Assembly: GCF_028453695.1 (NCBI RefSeq)
Contig: NC_135774.1
Location: 24,800,001 to 24,864,000 of the forward strand
Reading direction: 5' to 3'
DNA: 64,000 nucleotides
DNA from: Augochlora pura
Lineage: Eukaryota; Arthropoda; Insecta; Hymenoptera; Halictidae
Under the pieces are notes generated by a model, which saw only the letters and a list, made by a program, of their open reading frames with translations, did no database searches and had not been told where the DNA came from. The position numbers and the translations under genes are program-made. Positions 11,901 to 25,490 of the stretch are shown piece after piece (position 1 is the first letter of the stretch; every line of letters starts with the position of its first letter).

Positions 11901-14665
11901 CATAAAGTTAAAAGGTAATGCAAACTGTTTGGTGAAAATTGCCACATTCGCAGACTTTGGACTGTAAATTTAGCGATTAATTCTATATCCTCCGGATAAT
12001 GTTCTAATAAAATCAGTTCGCCCAATTGAAAATTGCTTTTTAGCCTTAAGATTAGCCTACAAAATTCATGGTAGTTCGTGGGATCGCTTAGACCTCGTGG
12101 ATTTTGTATTATATTGGTCACACCGTTTACTAAGTGTGTTAAAAACTGTGTCCTTTCAAGATTGGAAAATAAACTTCTTCTGACTGATGCGATTTGGACC
12201 AAACACGAGAGGGCTAGTGATGACAATGAGGTAGGTAAACTATGATATAGATCAAAGAAAAGCTTTAACGAATATGTAGAATTCAAAAATATTGGTTTCC
12301 AATAATGTGGAATCTGTATTGCACAGTAGTCCTCGGAACTTTCGTCTGCCGATGTTCCAATAAAGTCAAATGTTAAACAATTCTGTGCCAGTTTTAAAAG
12401 CTGTCTGATCAGACCATTCTAGAAAATTAAATAATATATATGTATAATATCATCAGTAAAATATTTAAAAAAAAAAAAAAAAAAAAAAAAAACAGACGTA
12501 ATGGGCTATGGAAACATACCTGTGCCTCATCATTAAAATCTAAATTTTTACAGTTCTCACGTGCTGTACTTAGTAAAGTACATGATAACTTAAATATCTC
12601 GAACAATTGTGTGTCTCTGAAGCTACTAGCAATTTTTCTATGTTTAGTGAGAGACCTATTTGCGTCAACATCTGTTATTTGATTCATTTCACAAGTCAGT
12701 TGGGAAAGTAACTGGACCCCAATCATATAGTGTTCCACTGAACCCTGTACAAAATAGAGACATTATAAAATCTTACACAATTAATATGTTTTGCAAAAAC
12801 TTGACATGACAAACCTGAAGAAATTTTGTTACATCATTGACCACATTTCTAAAGACAAATTCATCTTTATCAGAATCAAACCAACCAAGCTTTGATATCC
12901 TGGCAAATAATGTGACCAAAGCTTGTATCACAAAGTTTGGTAATTTTGGTTGTGTTGCTAAATAGTTCAGAACATAATTCCCTGAAACAAATGTAGTTTC
13001 GTTAGGTCGTTGCATTTGTATCTTCTTTGTCCGACAGTTTCATTGATAAACATACTTATGTCAAGCCTTTGTTGTAAACTGATTCCACCAGAACGTGAGA
13101 CCAGTCTTGTCAAAGTTGTTGCTGCCAACAATTGTGCATATGCAGAGTCCCCACGTGCAAGCAGCAGCTGGCACTTTGCAAGCGTGTCTGGTGAATTTTG
13201 GAATGCAACAAGTGCTTTCTCTGCCTCTGCACGATGAGTAGAATCTTGTGATTCATATAATTGCTTGCAGAGCAACTCCAGCTGCCGTACTTCCTGTATG
13301 TCATCCATTCTTAATGTTTCAAACATATACCTCAAATATTTTCACTTAGGTTCAAGTCTATTAGGTTTTGAAATCATTGCTTCACTTTTTTTTAATTCTT
13401 TAATCCCTTATCAATCCCTATCATAATTATGAATAAAGAATATATAATCAGAAAACATAATGTTTATCTAAGGAATATGAAACACAATTGTAGCTAAATA
13501 TTCTTTTTTAATTGGCCTTCATATTACAATCAGTAAACATAATTTCAAAATAATATCATTTATTTATAATATGCTTTTATCTTATGAAATAATATAAATG
13601 TAAAATGCATATATAAATAAAGAAAATGTTAATTCCAATGTAACCATGAAAAAAGTTAAATTCTAAATGTATAATAACATTTACGACGGTTGCAATAATA
13701 TAAATAAAAGTTAAACATCACAAATACTCTCTTCCCTGTATGTTAGAAGTACACTCAATTTTGGTGATTTTGATGATTTATTTGTTTGCGCAATTCTTTT
13801 ATGTCACTGTTTCTCGTTTTACACTGATAAGACATGAGATAAACATTTAATTGTTTCTTTCATTATCGAACAGTACTTTTAGGTTACGCGGTTTCTATAT
13901 TTTGTAAATAACAGATGTAGAACAACTGTCTTTCAAACGGTTGGATATTCAATTTGAAAATATCTCAGGAATCTATCCCGATAGAATACTCCATAATTTT
14001 TAATGTAATCGAAACAGCAATTAAGAATACCAACAAGGAACGTTAGATAAACAACTATCTAACGTACTGAAGTTGCAGAGAAAACAATCTTAGTTTATGT
14101 TGCAAAATCGTAGTATCGGATAGGTTATGCCGTATTTTTTCAAATAATTTTCAATGGGGCAACTCAACTTGAGTTCGTCCTAGAGAGAAAATAATACTTT
14201 TCCATAACAGAACGGTCAAATATCAAATTCACGAATTGGATATTTCCATCCATTAATTATCTGTTGAAACTTCAACTTTGCATCTACACAAACTACTATT
14301 CACGAAAACAAGGTTAAACTTTTGCACAACGGCAACAGGATCTCGTCCATAAAACGAAACGTCAATGAATCTGTTGATCAAGGAATTGTTTAGTTCATGA
14401 CTGCATTTTCATTGACAGCGGGACCGAATAATAATCACTGTGATCCGGCAACGGCAACAAACAGTGCAATACCATTGGAAAGCGGTCAGAAGTTTTACGT
14501 TTTCGAAACGTTTCGTACACACATCGATACCACACAACTCACGACAGATTTGCCGCCGGCTGATTTACCACACCGTTTTTCAAATCACTTCGTCGTAATA
14601 TAACTCCGTCTCGTTTCAAGGTTCGCACGTTATTTTGATCGGCAACTCACCTGTTCGTCCGCCAT
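8911..14665 (-). CDS. Xpo7: Exportin-7 / Ranbp16 (15 coding exons)
   Basis: Exportin-7 is an importin-beta family karyopherin that binds RanGTP and carries proteins through nuclear pores. Coding exons on the minus strand: 14651-14665, 13056-13293, 12815-12981, 12520-12744, 11545-12418, 11175-11463, 10964-11108, 10732-10879, 10489-10648, 9980-10382, 9762-9900, 9616-9693, 9358-9548, 9146-9273 and 8911-9016. All junctions keep frame and give 1101 residues, close to about 1087 in vertebrates. Collinear landmarks include QLELLCKQLYES, KLGWFDSDKDEFVFRNV, NPRGLSDPTNYHEFCRLILR, RCEYQKTYTLLVQLFDQ, NRSQRLQFDASSP and FEDCRNQWGMSRPLL. The first coding exon is only 15 bases (MADEQ) and sits on an ATGGCGG start; an alternative ATG at 13306-13308 would give MDDIQ instead. 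Intron 1 (13294-14650) is AT-rich and unremarkable. Identity is secure and exon edges are well supported by phase. Confidence 0.95.
9032..9055. repeat. (AT)12 microsatellite
   Basis: Twelve AT units in the last intron of Exportin-7. A simple repeat read directly from the sequence. Confidence 0.9.
12467..12492. repeat. homopolymer A26
   Basis: An uninterrupted run of 26 A on the plus strand (T26 on the transcribed strand) in an Exportin-7 intron, about 30 bases from the exon edge at 12520 and so near a donor site. Length is likely to be polymorphic or imprecise in an assembly. Confidence 0.9.
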
Positions 14666-17600
14666 TTTCGCAGCTTCGTATATTATCTACGGTGAAGGCA
14701 GGATCACATGCTTTAATCGCGACTGCCACAACATGTTATGTAGAAGCGACGTTTTCTACGTCGGAGCATCGACAACGCCACCTTTAATAACAAAAAGAAA
14801 AAAAAATGTTGTAATCGCACTTCGCTTATCATCTATCGATGGAAGAAGATAGCCGCGTCCCCACTATATTAACTGATAATTTAGATATTAGATGACAGTC
14901 TTATGTCGTCGTATGTAACAGTATGACCAGAAATGGGGATTATATAATTCATTCGAATTTTCTATTCGATCGATTAATTATTGCCTTCTAATTATCTGAT
15001 GCCATTAGTCACTAATTATATATATTAGATACAAATTATTTTGATAAGTAAAGAAATGAAAGTACAATAATAAAAATATTTAGTAAATAGGATATGTGGA
15101 TTAGATCAATATTTCGTAATTTAATACTGAAAATAATATTTCTAAATTTGTTCTTCAGATATCTGTGCTAATTAATATCTTTATTAAAAAATGAAGATAA
15201 ACTAATACTATCAGAAAGAATATTGTATTTTTCTAATAAAAAATGATGTAGAAAATTTGTTATATTTTCTTTAAATAATTTATTAATGAAAGTTATTGTA
15301 AAAACTATCATAATTTTTAACTGGTAGCCTATACTTATGTTAAGATTAATTATTATTAGCTTTATTGATTGACATAAGTAGAAAAATACGTTACAAAGAA
15401 AAAAAATGAAACTCGTTTTGTTTTTAAATATCGTTTTCTTGAATTTTACTTCTTTGTACGAAAAATTGTATTCGAATACTTTAGTATTTGATGCATCGTT
15501 CTCAAAGTAAATACGATTCAACTAATTTTGTTAACATAACAAAAAGTAATTAATGTATCTGAAAAAAGGTGATTGTCGTGAATTGTACTTTCTTATCAAA
15601 TATTTTTCGTAAATTACTGATCATTATTCATGATAATATACAATAAATGAGTAGCAAAATGCGATTGCAATATTCAGATTGGGGCCTTTTAAATGTTTTA
15701 CTAAAATAGTAACATCCTGAAAGGAAGTTTCTAATAAATTATCAATGATAAACTATAAGTAAAATTTTCATAAGAAAATGCATTATTCCTTTTCAGATGA
15801 TTAAAGAAAAAGTATTACGTATTAGTTATTCGAAGCATATGAACATATATTAGGAATCTCGAAATTTGTTACATACATCAATAAAAAGTAGTGTCAGCAA
15901 TAATCTCACAGTTTCTTTATATGTATACATGCATTGTATATATACATATATGTACAATTTATTTGAATCTGGAATAATGCAAATTGTAACCATTTTAAAA
16001 ATTTATCAGGAACTGTACCGTGCAATACTTGTTTTAAACAAAGATACTTAAATGGATATAATATATGAATTAAAAATGTTTGAAATGTTGGCTAGACTTG
16101 CAATATAATTGTTAATCTTTATCGATATGTCATCATCTTTAGCGTTAATATTAATACGTCATATATATGTAATAGGAATTTCTTTTATACACATGCTGAA
16201 TAGATTAAAACTTTCAATACTTTTCTTTCTCATTTTTTATAATTTGACGAACACTTTAAACGTTGGATTACTTTGTATATTTAAAATAACTTACAATTGC
16301 ACGTATAACTTTAAAAAGCCTTAGATTCAAGGGGCAATGTTGAATAAGTTTTTCTATTACAATTTATCCTCTTCTTGCATAGGTATTGTATTTCAAATAT
16401 ACCTTTTCCACAGCCTTCATTCAATTTTTATGTAGTCAATTTCGTACATGAAACTTTCTGTTGTTATTAACAGTAATCATCACAATGTTATCTTAAATGT
16501 ATTTTTCTCGTACTATTACTTCTGATAAATGTAACACTGGAGTTACAATCAAGACACATCATTCGTCGCAATGTTTAAAAAGAAATAACTTTTCTCAGTT
16601 ATAGACTTTTATAGAAATCTCTTTACTTGTTTATAATAATGCGTTTATTGGTTCAAATCATTTAAGACCCCAATCTTCTCTTCTACATTCCAGTGTAGAA
16701 TGTAAGAAACAGCAATATGTGATGTTACCTCCATAATACCTATGTATACATACGCATTCATAGATAGCTGTAATATAACAGAATACATGCTTATAAGGAG
16801 TATGTTAATATCTTTTACTAGTATTATTATGCTATTTTCTTCATTAAAGTATTTCATGAATTCAGAACCTGCTGCATACTACAAAAGTATAGTTTGCATT
16901 GGAATCCCACATATACAAACCTTAAAGTTATAGAAAACTTTTCATGCCATCATTTTAATTTAAAAATCACAATTCTTTGTACCCAATTTGACTATAAATG
17001 GTTCTCACAATTTTCTAGAATTCTGTTGTTTTTAATGTAAATATTTTTATAATACTTAAAATATTGTACAAGTACTACTTAACATTACTCCTTACTCGTT
17101 TAATGTAAAAATCAAATAGTGTCACACGTTTTATTGATAATTATCTAATTACTTTACTTTGTCTCAGCACTTTTCATGTAGATTTAGCCTAATGTAACAT
17201 CTCTACATTGTACAAAATTCAAAAAACATCTATAAAAATCAAAATCAGAAATTAATTATATAGTTATATGAACGTTGTTGTATAGCTTTCGGAGGTCAGA
17301 ATGTTTAAATAAATTTGGCGAATCAGTCATGTTTTTTTGCTGTTCAGTATATCTATAAGTAATTTTGTTGTCTTTTAATGTCGGCTGTCAATATAAACGC
17401 ATTCTGCACTATTTAAAACGTACTTATAAGTTAAGTGCAAAAAAATGTGACTAATAAAAACTTAAACATTGAAAAATATGATCTAACAGAGATCATCAGT
17501 CAGAACATAATAATTCCTTTACAATGCTATGATTTAATTCAGAGTCACTATAGTGCTTTTATATGAATTAATATTTACATCTTGGTATAATGAAAATTTA

Positions 17601-18925
17601 TATTTTAAATGCAAATGGTATTGTACCAATAGCTGTATACAGACAGTTAACTTTTCGTGTACTTTTCAGTATATAATATGAATCTCGTAAAATTAATGTC
17701 TATGGAAACTGCTACATGTTCGATTAACGGCTGTACATTTATAATGCTAAACATGGGTATAATGATTCACATTAGCTAGTTTTTCTTGAAGATAATGAAA
17801 CGTGAGGGTTATCATAATCCTTTCACATATTAATACCTTATTTTTTGTCACATTCACACAGGATAAGTACTCCAATCAAACAACATTTTACAATTTTCTT
17901 ACCATAAATTAATTACACAAAAAATTATTAATTTACTATAATACAACTAACATCTTATTAAGTATATCCAGCCTCCCTAAAAACATTTTCATTTTGTTTA
18001 CGTATCGTAAGTCTTTTTTTTTCTTTCATAGTAGGAAAGTGGTCAACTTCTATCATATCATAGAGCGTAGAAGAATTCCAGATATGGCCAAAGCAGACAA
18101 TCATTTACATCCATGGGATGTATTTACGTGGTTTCGTCATAATGTTCATTACTAAACGCAGTGCGTCAAGCGCGTATAAATTAATTCATAGTTTTACGTG
18201 TCACTCCGTATCTTCTATTTTAGAGGATTATGTTTGCTTTTCACAGCAAATAATAAACAAAAGTCAATGACCATGTCCTTTTGAGATTCTGTTTCTGTTT
18301 AGCCGTTGTTCACAGTGGACACTGATTCTTCATTCTTTGCGTACACTATTGTGAACACATTGAAATTCACTCACTAACCACTTGTCTGAAATGAAGTGTA
18401 CATATTAACTTAGCATATTTTCGTACGCTTTGTATGATGAACCAAATTTAAGATAGGCCGGCTATTAATACAACAAGGTAAATGGTTATTTATAAAACGT
18501 AATTTATACAGCAATATTTTTACAAAAAGAATTTATATAAATCTTATTATCTTAAGACAATAAATAAGTTTCTACATATTATACTTACAGTTATATCACA
18601 ATGAAGGAATCTTCGTATTACTGCATCACTCAAATGCTGTAAAACAGCATATACAAGATTAATGAATATCAATTATATAAGGTGGGTCATTTAACTACAT
18701 TACCTGAATTTACTTGTTAGCTATTTGTGGTATAAAATAATATTTTGATAAAAAAGTGAAATAGCAAAAAAACCTTTTGATACCTTTTTTTATATAACAA
18801 ATAATTTATAAGTAAATTCAAGTGATACAGTTGAAGGACTCATCCTATGGGCGCTCGTGTATGTGTTTAAAAAGAAATTATTTTATGCAATATTTTTCTA
18901 TATTTTATAAAATAGTCTTTTTTTT
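14666..18925. other. intergenic region with Exportin-7 promoter and probable slimb 3' UTR
   Basis: This 4.3 kb stretch lies upstream of Exportin-7 and downstream of slimb, both on the minus strand. The first few hundred bases next to 14665 should hold the Exportin-7 promoter and 5' UTR. The rest is very AT-rich with no convincing gene; the frames at 15168-15521 and 16109-16324 read as hydrophobic low-complexity typical of AT-rich noncoding DNA. A 48-base exon-like block (18589-18636, minus) and an acceptor at 18385 may be extra slimb 3' exons. Confidence 0.5.
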
Positions 18926-21900
18926 TTAATACTCACGAGATGGTGATCTGGTGTCAGTATGGTTTGTACCAGATGCATTTATTGACGGCCCATGTGATAT
19001 ACTTCCATTTGAGGGAGTAAAATTAAGAAAATCCCAAATTAGTATTGTATCATCGTGCGATGACGATACTATTTGGAACTCGTCGAACTGAAGGCGGAAT
19101 ACACGTCCTGTATGCTCCTATAATGATGCAAATATTAAAATGAGTTTCTCTCAGTATTAAAGTAAAATATGAAAAATATCTTACCACTAATGTACGTAAA
19201 CAGAGCGAGTTGGCTAACGCACGCGGATCTAAGGCTGCTACTAAATCCCACACTTTAATCTTGCTAAAATAAAAGACAGTCAAACATTATTACATTTGTA
19301 GGCAACGCGGTACGTATAAAAGTTTGCAATAATTTTCTTTTTCCTCACCCATCGTAGGCTCCACTAACAATGTGTTTACTATCGAATCTAATACATCTGA
19401 CCAATTCTTCGTGTCCTTCTAGAACACGTAAGCACGCACCACATTCAATATCCCATAATCTGATTGTGTTATCACTGCTACCACTAACTACTAAGCAGTC
19501 CCTATACTGCAAACACGCTATTCCACGTCTATGTCCATTTAATGTTCGCACAAACTCGCAAGTCGATGTACTCCATACTTTGATAGTCCTATCACCACTA
19601 GCAGACACAATATATTTTTCATCGAAATCAACAACGTTAACTGCTGCCCTGTGTCCCACTAAAACTCTTCTTAATGCGATTTCCGTTTGTGATGTCATGT
19701 CCCATACAGCTATTGAACGGTCCTAGAAACGAGGAAAGTTCATTTTATTTATATTACAGTGACACAAACGGAAGAACGTTTAAACAAAAAAAATGTTTGC
19801 TCACTTTCGAACAGGTGACCATCATTCCATTATTAAATCTAAGATGTAGAACTGCTTCACAATGATGTATCAATGTGTTTAGCATTTCACCAGTATTAGC
19901 ATCCCAAACTCTTACTGTGCTATCAGAGGAACCAGATATTATTGCTTTGTCGTCATACTGTAGACACAGAACAGAACCAGTATGCCCTGTTAAGACTTTA
20001 ATACACTGTAGAGTGTTTCTATCCCAAATTTTAATGGTATTGTCTCTAAGACCAGAGACTATTTTCTGGTCGTCGTATTGCAAACAGTAAACACCTTTAG
20101 AATTTTCACTTCTACAGTTTATTCTTTGAAGATTGAATCTTCCCATTCTCCAATTGTTATCTATACTATCAATATCTTTAACTATTCTAGGGTATAGAGA
20201 TCTATAGAAACTGTGATTTGGATGACTTTGTCCTGGTCTTGGTTTGAATAAATATTGAATCCTGAAAGTAAAATGAAACCAAATACCTGTAGTGTACAAT
20301 ATTTTCGTAGCGTAAAATAGTGTCTTCTTTCATGAAATCTATATACACGCTGACTGTGCTACAAAATGAGTATGCAATAATAAAGTACAAGGCATTAACA
20401 AACCATCCCCTCCTCTCGGCGAGTCCTCTCCAAATTGAATCGGTCCGAACTTTTCGCTCGATTAATTTCTTCCAAAGCATTCCCTCGCTAATTACTCGAT
20501 GCCATTCTTTACATACTAATTCTGTCGCAATTAACGAATCCGCGTCCAGATATGAAAGAATACTTTCAGCCACATGGTCCAATCCTTTTTCTAAAAACAT
20601 AGCAAAACACTTTTTATTAGACTTGTGATTAGAGTAATTACTACAATACTCTAAGAGTAATAAACCAATAGAAGTATTTACTTGGTAATAAAGATACAAA
20701 ATCTCTCTGTAACATTGGTTTTAGGTAGGCATTGATGTGTCCATGTTGATAGTGACTCATTCGTGCTAGCAATTGTTCAACAAAGTTAATTTGTTCTGGT
20801 TCACTCCATCTCTCGAACAGCTTCATACAAATTTCTTTTTCTTGGCCATAATGTGGAGACACCGCTGTTGGTAATTCTTTCTTGCGAGTAGGATCATAGA
20901 ATATTGTTATTGGATACTGAAAAAATATAGCGTAGATTATAGTAATAGATATAAACAAATAAGATCAAAAATTGTTTGCAGACATATTCATATAGGTGTT
21001 TAAGCTTTGATGAAATGAATGATTTGGCTACTTTTCTTCCTTCTAGTATAAAAGCATCATGTGTTACTGGGGGCAGTGATAAAAATACTTGTATATAATA
21101 ATTCAATATATATTTCAATTTTTTTTTTAAATACATCCATAAATCAAATAAAATATTGTACAAAAAATACGCGATCACAAGTCTACTCGCGACAAATGTA
21201 TCTTGAGGTACAGCGAGGTACCGGATTCTTGACCTCAGATATACACCGCGCTCACTCGCATGTACAGGGCATCGAGTATGCTTGCAGAAATAGATGTTTA
21301 AACATGCGATTCGTTTCTTTGATTTAGAACGTTTTCTATTGTACACAGATAGGATTTATCTGCGAATGAACCCTCTACCGGCGAACGCAAATGAACGAAA
21401 TCCCTATATTTATCGACGTTACAGCTGACCCTGACTACAGAATCCCTCTGATCCATGAAATACAAGTTACTTTCATATTTCAAACAGTTTTGATTTTTTT
21501 CATTTATTATACTAATAATAATTCCTGCCATTTATTTTATAGCACAGTATCTATATTTACTGTAACCTACATTTTATTTACGTGTTACAGTTATTAGTTT
21601 TGTTCGCCTTGAATTACACGCCCTCATAAGTGTTCATGATCGGAGAAATCGGCCGGTTAACAAGTTAAAGTAACAAAAACACGTCTCCTGAACATTTTTA
21701 AATATACATTTTTTTTCTACGATGGTACGTTTAATTAATTTGTACTAGGGAAATGTGTCGAAGGACCGTGGCCAGCTCGCTATAATCCAATATTTCGTGT
21801 CTGACCTACTTGTCACGCTCGCCACCTCTGGAAACGAAAACCCTTATAATAGATGCATATCTTGTTAAGCATTCTGCAATTAAGGTTGAACATTTCTATC

Positions 21901-24900
21901 GAACAAACGAAGCTGTTAAAACCGTATCTAAGTAATCATTGTCGGCGCTATGAGCTTAATTGGTTACCGTAACACTGTTGTTACTAAACATAATTAAATC
22001 ACTACTGCAGTTTAAAAGAAAACTACAAAATCTTAGACCAGTTTAACACTCGACGATTTCTCGGTAATAAGGCATTCCCTCTTTGCTCAAGATATTGTTT
22101 CAATATAATGCAATATTCTAAATTACAACGCAGAAAAGGAAGGTTCACTATCATACACTCAAGATAAAACGCTGTCTGATAGGTTGTTTTAGTGATATAG
22201 TAATACAGGGTGTATCTCCAATAATTTGCAATTTTTGTGCAATCACTATGAAAACAATCGACAGTAATAAAAACAAATAGACTTGCTAGAGATGTTCTAC
22301 TATCTCCTAACAATTAGATCCTCAAGTTAACGACCCCTGTAACGACATTCCTCAAATATAACTTGGTTGATAAAACAGGTATTTCTTTATCAAAAAAAAT
22401 TTTCCCAGGACCTTCCCAATAAGTGTTTACAAACGTACTGAAACAGTTTTATAAAGGATTGCGTGAACGTTCAAGAAAAGATGAATATTTGCAAGAGATT
22501 CTGCAGTACCAACATACGTTTTAAAAGTGTACGCAAACAATTCCTGCAACGATCGACGATTCTGATTGCAACACTTTCTGCAAGGGGAAGAGTATATCGC
22601 GCAAGAAAACGCTCCTTCGTTCCGAGATATCGTGATCGCTCGACTGTAAAAGGTGGCATAGCAACATTGAAGAGTCCTGGCGGCCAAGGAGTACCTCCTC
22701 GATCACCTGAAAATGTTTCTTCACGGTGCTCCCGGCATAACGGGACCGCGAACTTGTGTCGAATCTATGCTTCTCGTATTTCTTTGTCTTCGCATCGTTA
22801 CGTGTTCTATTTTCTCAAGCTGTCCAACTACTCGAGATAAGTTTGAGTAGCTTGAAATTTGAATTGGACAATGCTCTAAATAAAACTTTCAATTAGGACA
22901 AAAACATGGAAGTTCCTTTATTGTTTACTATATTCCTACCAGAAAAATCAACCGCTACAATTAAATATTTCGTAAAAGTTTTCTGAACTAAAAAAATAAA
23001 TAAGAAGTTATACGGTGAAATTATTTTAAGTGACACGAAAAACAAATAACACTTCCATCCAAATGAAACCAAATGAAAAGGATCAAATCCGTCTGTGTCG
23101 GTAAGGCAGAACTAGTGGGAGTCGTGACTGTGACTCGTGGCGCGAAAAAAAGCATAGAGTGGCCATTATAACCTGTAGCGATATTTGCAACCGGAAAAGG
23201 TTTCGAAATTCTCATAGTCCTTGGTTGCTCATATCTCTCTTCCTGTCTTTCTAAATACACGGCGAAAAAACGGCCAAGAAAAAGAAACAAGTTTCAAGAA
23301 TGCGTGTACACGAATTTATCCGGTTATAAGAGACCATTGTGAATTCATAGTCGCGATATGGCGCTTCCTCGAGTCCCGAACGTGTGTAGTCTCTTCGTTT
23401 TTGCCGCGAATCGGACCGAAGTTAAAAATGAAAAATTAAAAGCGTGTCTGGCGGCTCGGTAGTAAGTAATATAACCGGAATGATGAGTCACTGGCACTAA
23501 ATATGAGGGCTACACTCATTTTTTCTTTTTCGTCAAGTCATGTTTCGTCCAGCGACACAATGCAGAAAGTTCGTTTACATTGGGGGATCGTGATACACGT
23601 TTGTATCGACTGACCAAAAACGGGACGAATATTCTGGTAAATGAAATAATGATTGTTCCAGTGAGACTACGCATTGTGATACACTCGTAACCTTTGTTTC
23701 GCTGCAGATGGTAAATGGTTGAGCGTTGGAAACGATACACTCAAATTCACAAGACCTTCTGATGCAACAACTGTAACTTATTCCTCTTTCTTAACAATCT
23801 TTATGCGAGTTCTCAACGCTTGTTCACCTCAGCTCTAGAATGAATGGGTCTTCTTTAACCCGCTCAATTGTACACAGTTCTACTTTTTATAATAGTACAA
23901 ATTCACTGTTACCAATAATTGAGTTTAATTAAGACGCGACAGATGGAGGGAGAACAGGTCTAAATATTTGTACGCATAATTAAACATTTTTGGCTTATAT
24001 CCAATTGTGTGTACGAATCAATATCGTTGTAACGACACGCGATCAAATAGAATATTAGTTTTCATTTAATGCGATTGTATGTACCTTATTAAGATATTTT
24101 AATAAAATTAATTGATTAATGTCTTTGTATCTTATTTACCATCAACATTTAATTTAAATCGCTCTTAATCATCTCCTCCATCAATCTCCAAAAATAATGA
24201 AATCCTGATACCTGAGATAGAAAAAATTGATTGTCACGTGTCGAATTCAATGAAAGTCGATCCTATTCCAGATGTTGGCCGATCATTTATTATTATCGTA
24301 GAACAAGCATTAAAAAAAGGATGAGATCGTAAAAGCGGAAAAAACAGCAGAAAGGGAGAAGCGAGAGCTAAACATTGATTATGTAGCAGACCGTTCTCGG
24401 AGTTCACCAGGAATCGAGATTAGACGTGTATTCAAGTCATCTGTCTTTCTTCTTTGTTTCGGTAACAAAGACAATTATTACCCGATCGAATTAAGTGATT
24501 ACTAATTCATTTATCGAATAATATGATTTCCAATTGGAGATTACACTTGCTTGTGCTACATTTTACGGAAAATTGATCGAACGTGTGTAATGTTGACAAA
24601 TAATTCGATCAGATGTGTCAGCGTGCCGATTTGAATTTCAGCTCAAGAATAAATATATGCTATGACTTTATAAACAAGATATAAAAAATGTACCAAAAGG
24701 ACGTACATATGTGTATCGCAGACGCGGTATAAACATTGTCTAGTTGATAACGCAGAATTTTAACAGTGTGTACAAATTATTGAAAAAGAAAAAAAAATGT
24801 TCAATGACAGAAGCATATAAATCGTATGATCCGCATTTATGATACGCATCTCAGTTGATGCGGATTATAGGTGAGATTACACTGTGGTAACAACCACTGT

Positions 24901-25490
24901 GAAAATACAGAGTCATTTTGCTTTCGTTATGAAAATACCGAAGTAGGTATATGATAATAGATTTCCTAAAGTTGATGCGATAACTGTCATCAGTAAATAT
25001 GAGTAAATACACTTTTGATAAAAGAGGTTTCATTGAATGATCGCAATCATCATCATCGTGGATGACATTAGCGTGCGACACAATCCTGCAATGTTTTGCG
25101 CGCAATGTAATTCGTGCAATTAATTTCTTGTACCAAGTGTCAGATACGACTAATAAGGTTTTTTCGGAGAAATTGGCAACTGATCGAGAAATGTTTGCGA
25201 ATTTCTCTGTCATAAGGAGACATAAGATGGCGGTAGAATGGCGGGTCAAAAATACTAATACATTTACCGAACCTGTCGAGGGAATAAGCTACCTGCGACG
25301 TTAACGAAACTAGAACGTTACATAGTAATAATTCTGAGAATGGTCGAGAGGCTGATCGGTAACGAGCTCAATAGATTGACCGTTTAGATGGATATTTCAG
25401 TCAAATAAGCAGTGTTCTACTGTATATGTTGCATACCTGAAGATTTGTGTTTGTGTCGCCAATAATCTTATCCGTTTCCATGTTGATCAT
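18926..25490 (-). CDS. slmb: slimb / beta-TrCP, F-box WD40 ubiquitin-ligase receptor
   Basis: Slimb is the substrate receptor of an SCF ubiquitin ligase that binds phosphodegrons, for example in Armadillo/beta-catenin, Ci, Cactus and Period. Coding exons on the minus strand: 25437-25490, 20682-20916, 20404-20590, 19805-20261, 19349-19722, 19185-19263 and 18926-19117, in frame, giving 525 residues. The first exon reads METDKI from its fourth residue, matching the insect Slimb N-terminus. A dimerisation segment (CHYQHGHINAYLKPML-like, here SHYQHGHINAYLKPML) precedes the F-box (GLDHVAESILSYLDADSL). Seven WD40 blades follow from about residue 210, with CRSENSKGVYCLQYDDQKIV, GHRAAVNVVDFDEKYIVSAS and YDGKIKVWDLVAAL. 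The 4.5 kb intron 20917-25436 holds no recognised gene. The stop used is TAA at 18926-18928, giving SPSREY; a consensus donor (C/GTGAGT) at 18937 could instead splice to a further terminal exon. Confidence 0.95.
20917..25436 (-). other. slimb intron 1
   Basis: A 4520 bp intron between the METDKI exon and the rest of slimb, by far the longest in this gene. It has donor CAG/GTATGC and acceptor TTTTTTCAG. I see no exon or RNA gene in it. Near its 5' end lie two ATGGCGG motifs (25224-25245) that resemble Pho/YY1 sites. Long first introns often carry enhancers; nothing here proves it. Confidence 0.7.

Noticed and set aside
15168..15521. 117-codon hydrophobic minus-strand frame between Exportin-7 and slimb.
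   Set aside because: Phe/Ile/Asn/Lys-rich composition is what random AT-rich DNA gives; no start context or homology.
22204..22216. TACAGGGTGTATC, and CACCCTGTA at 42020, as mariner-type terminal repeats.
   Set aside because: Single short ends far apart, no partner repeat or transposase nearby.
22521..22724. Minus-strand open frame with a helical look (VIEEVLLGRQDSSMLL) in slimb intron 1.
   Set aside because: No recognised homology and no matching splice sites; other frames over the same bases are equally open.
23866..23938. Short block starting TTTAACCCGCTCAATT and ending AATTGAGTTTAATT as a small hairpin or MITE.
   Set aside because: Arms are imperfect and about 12 bases only; likely by chance in AT-rich DNA.
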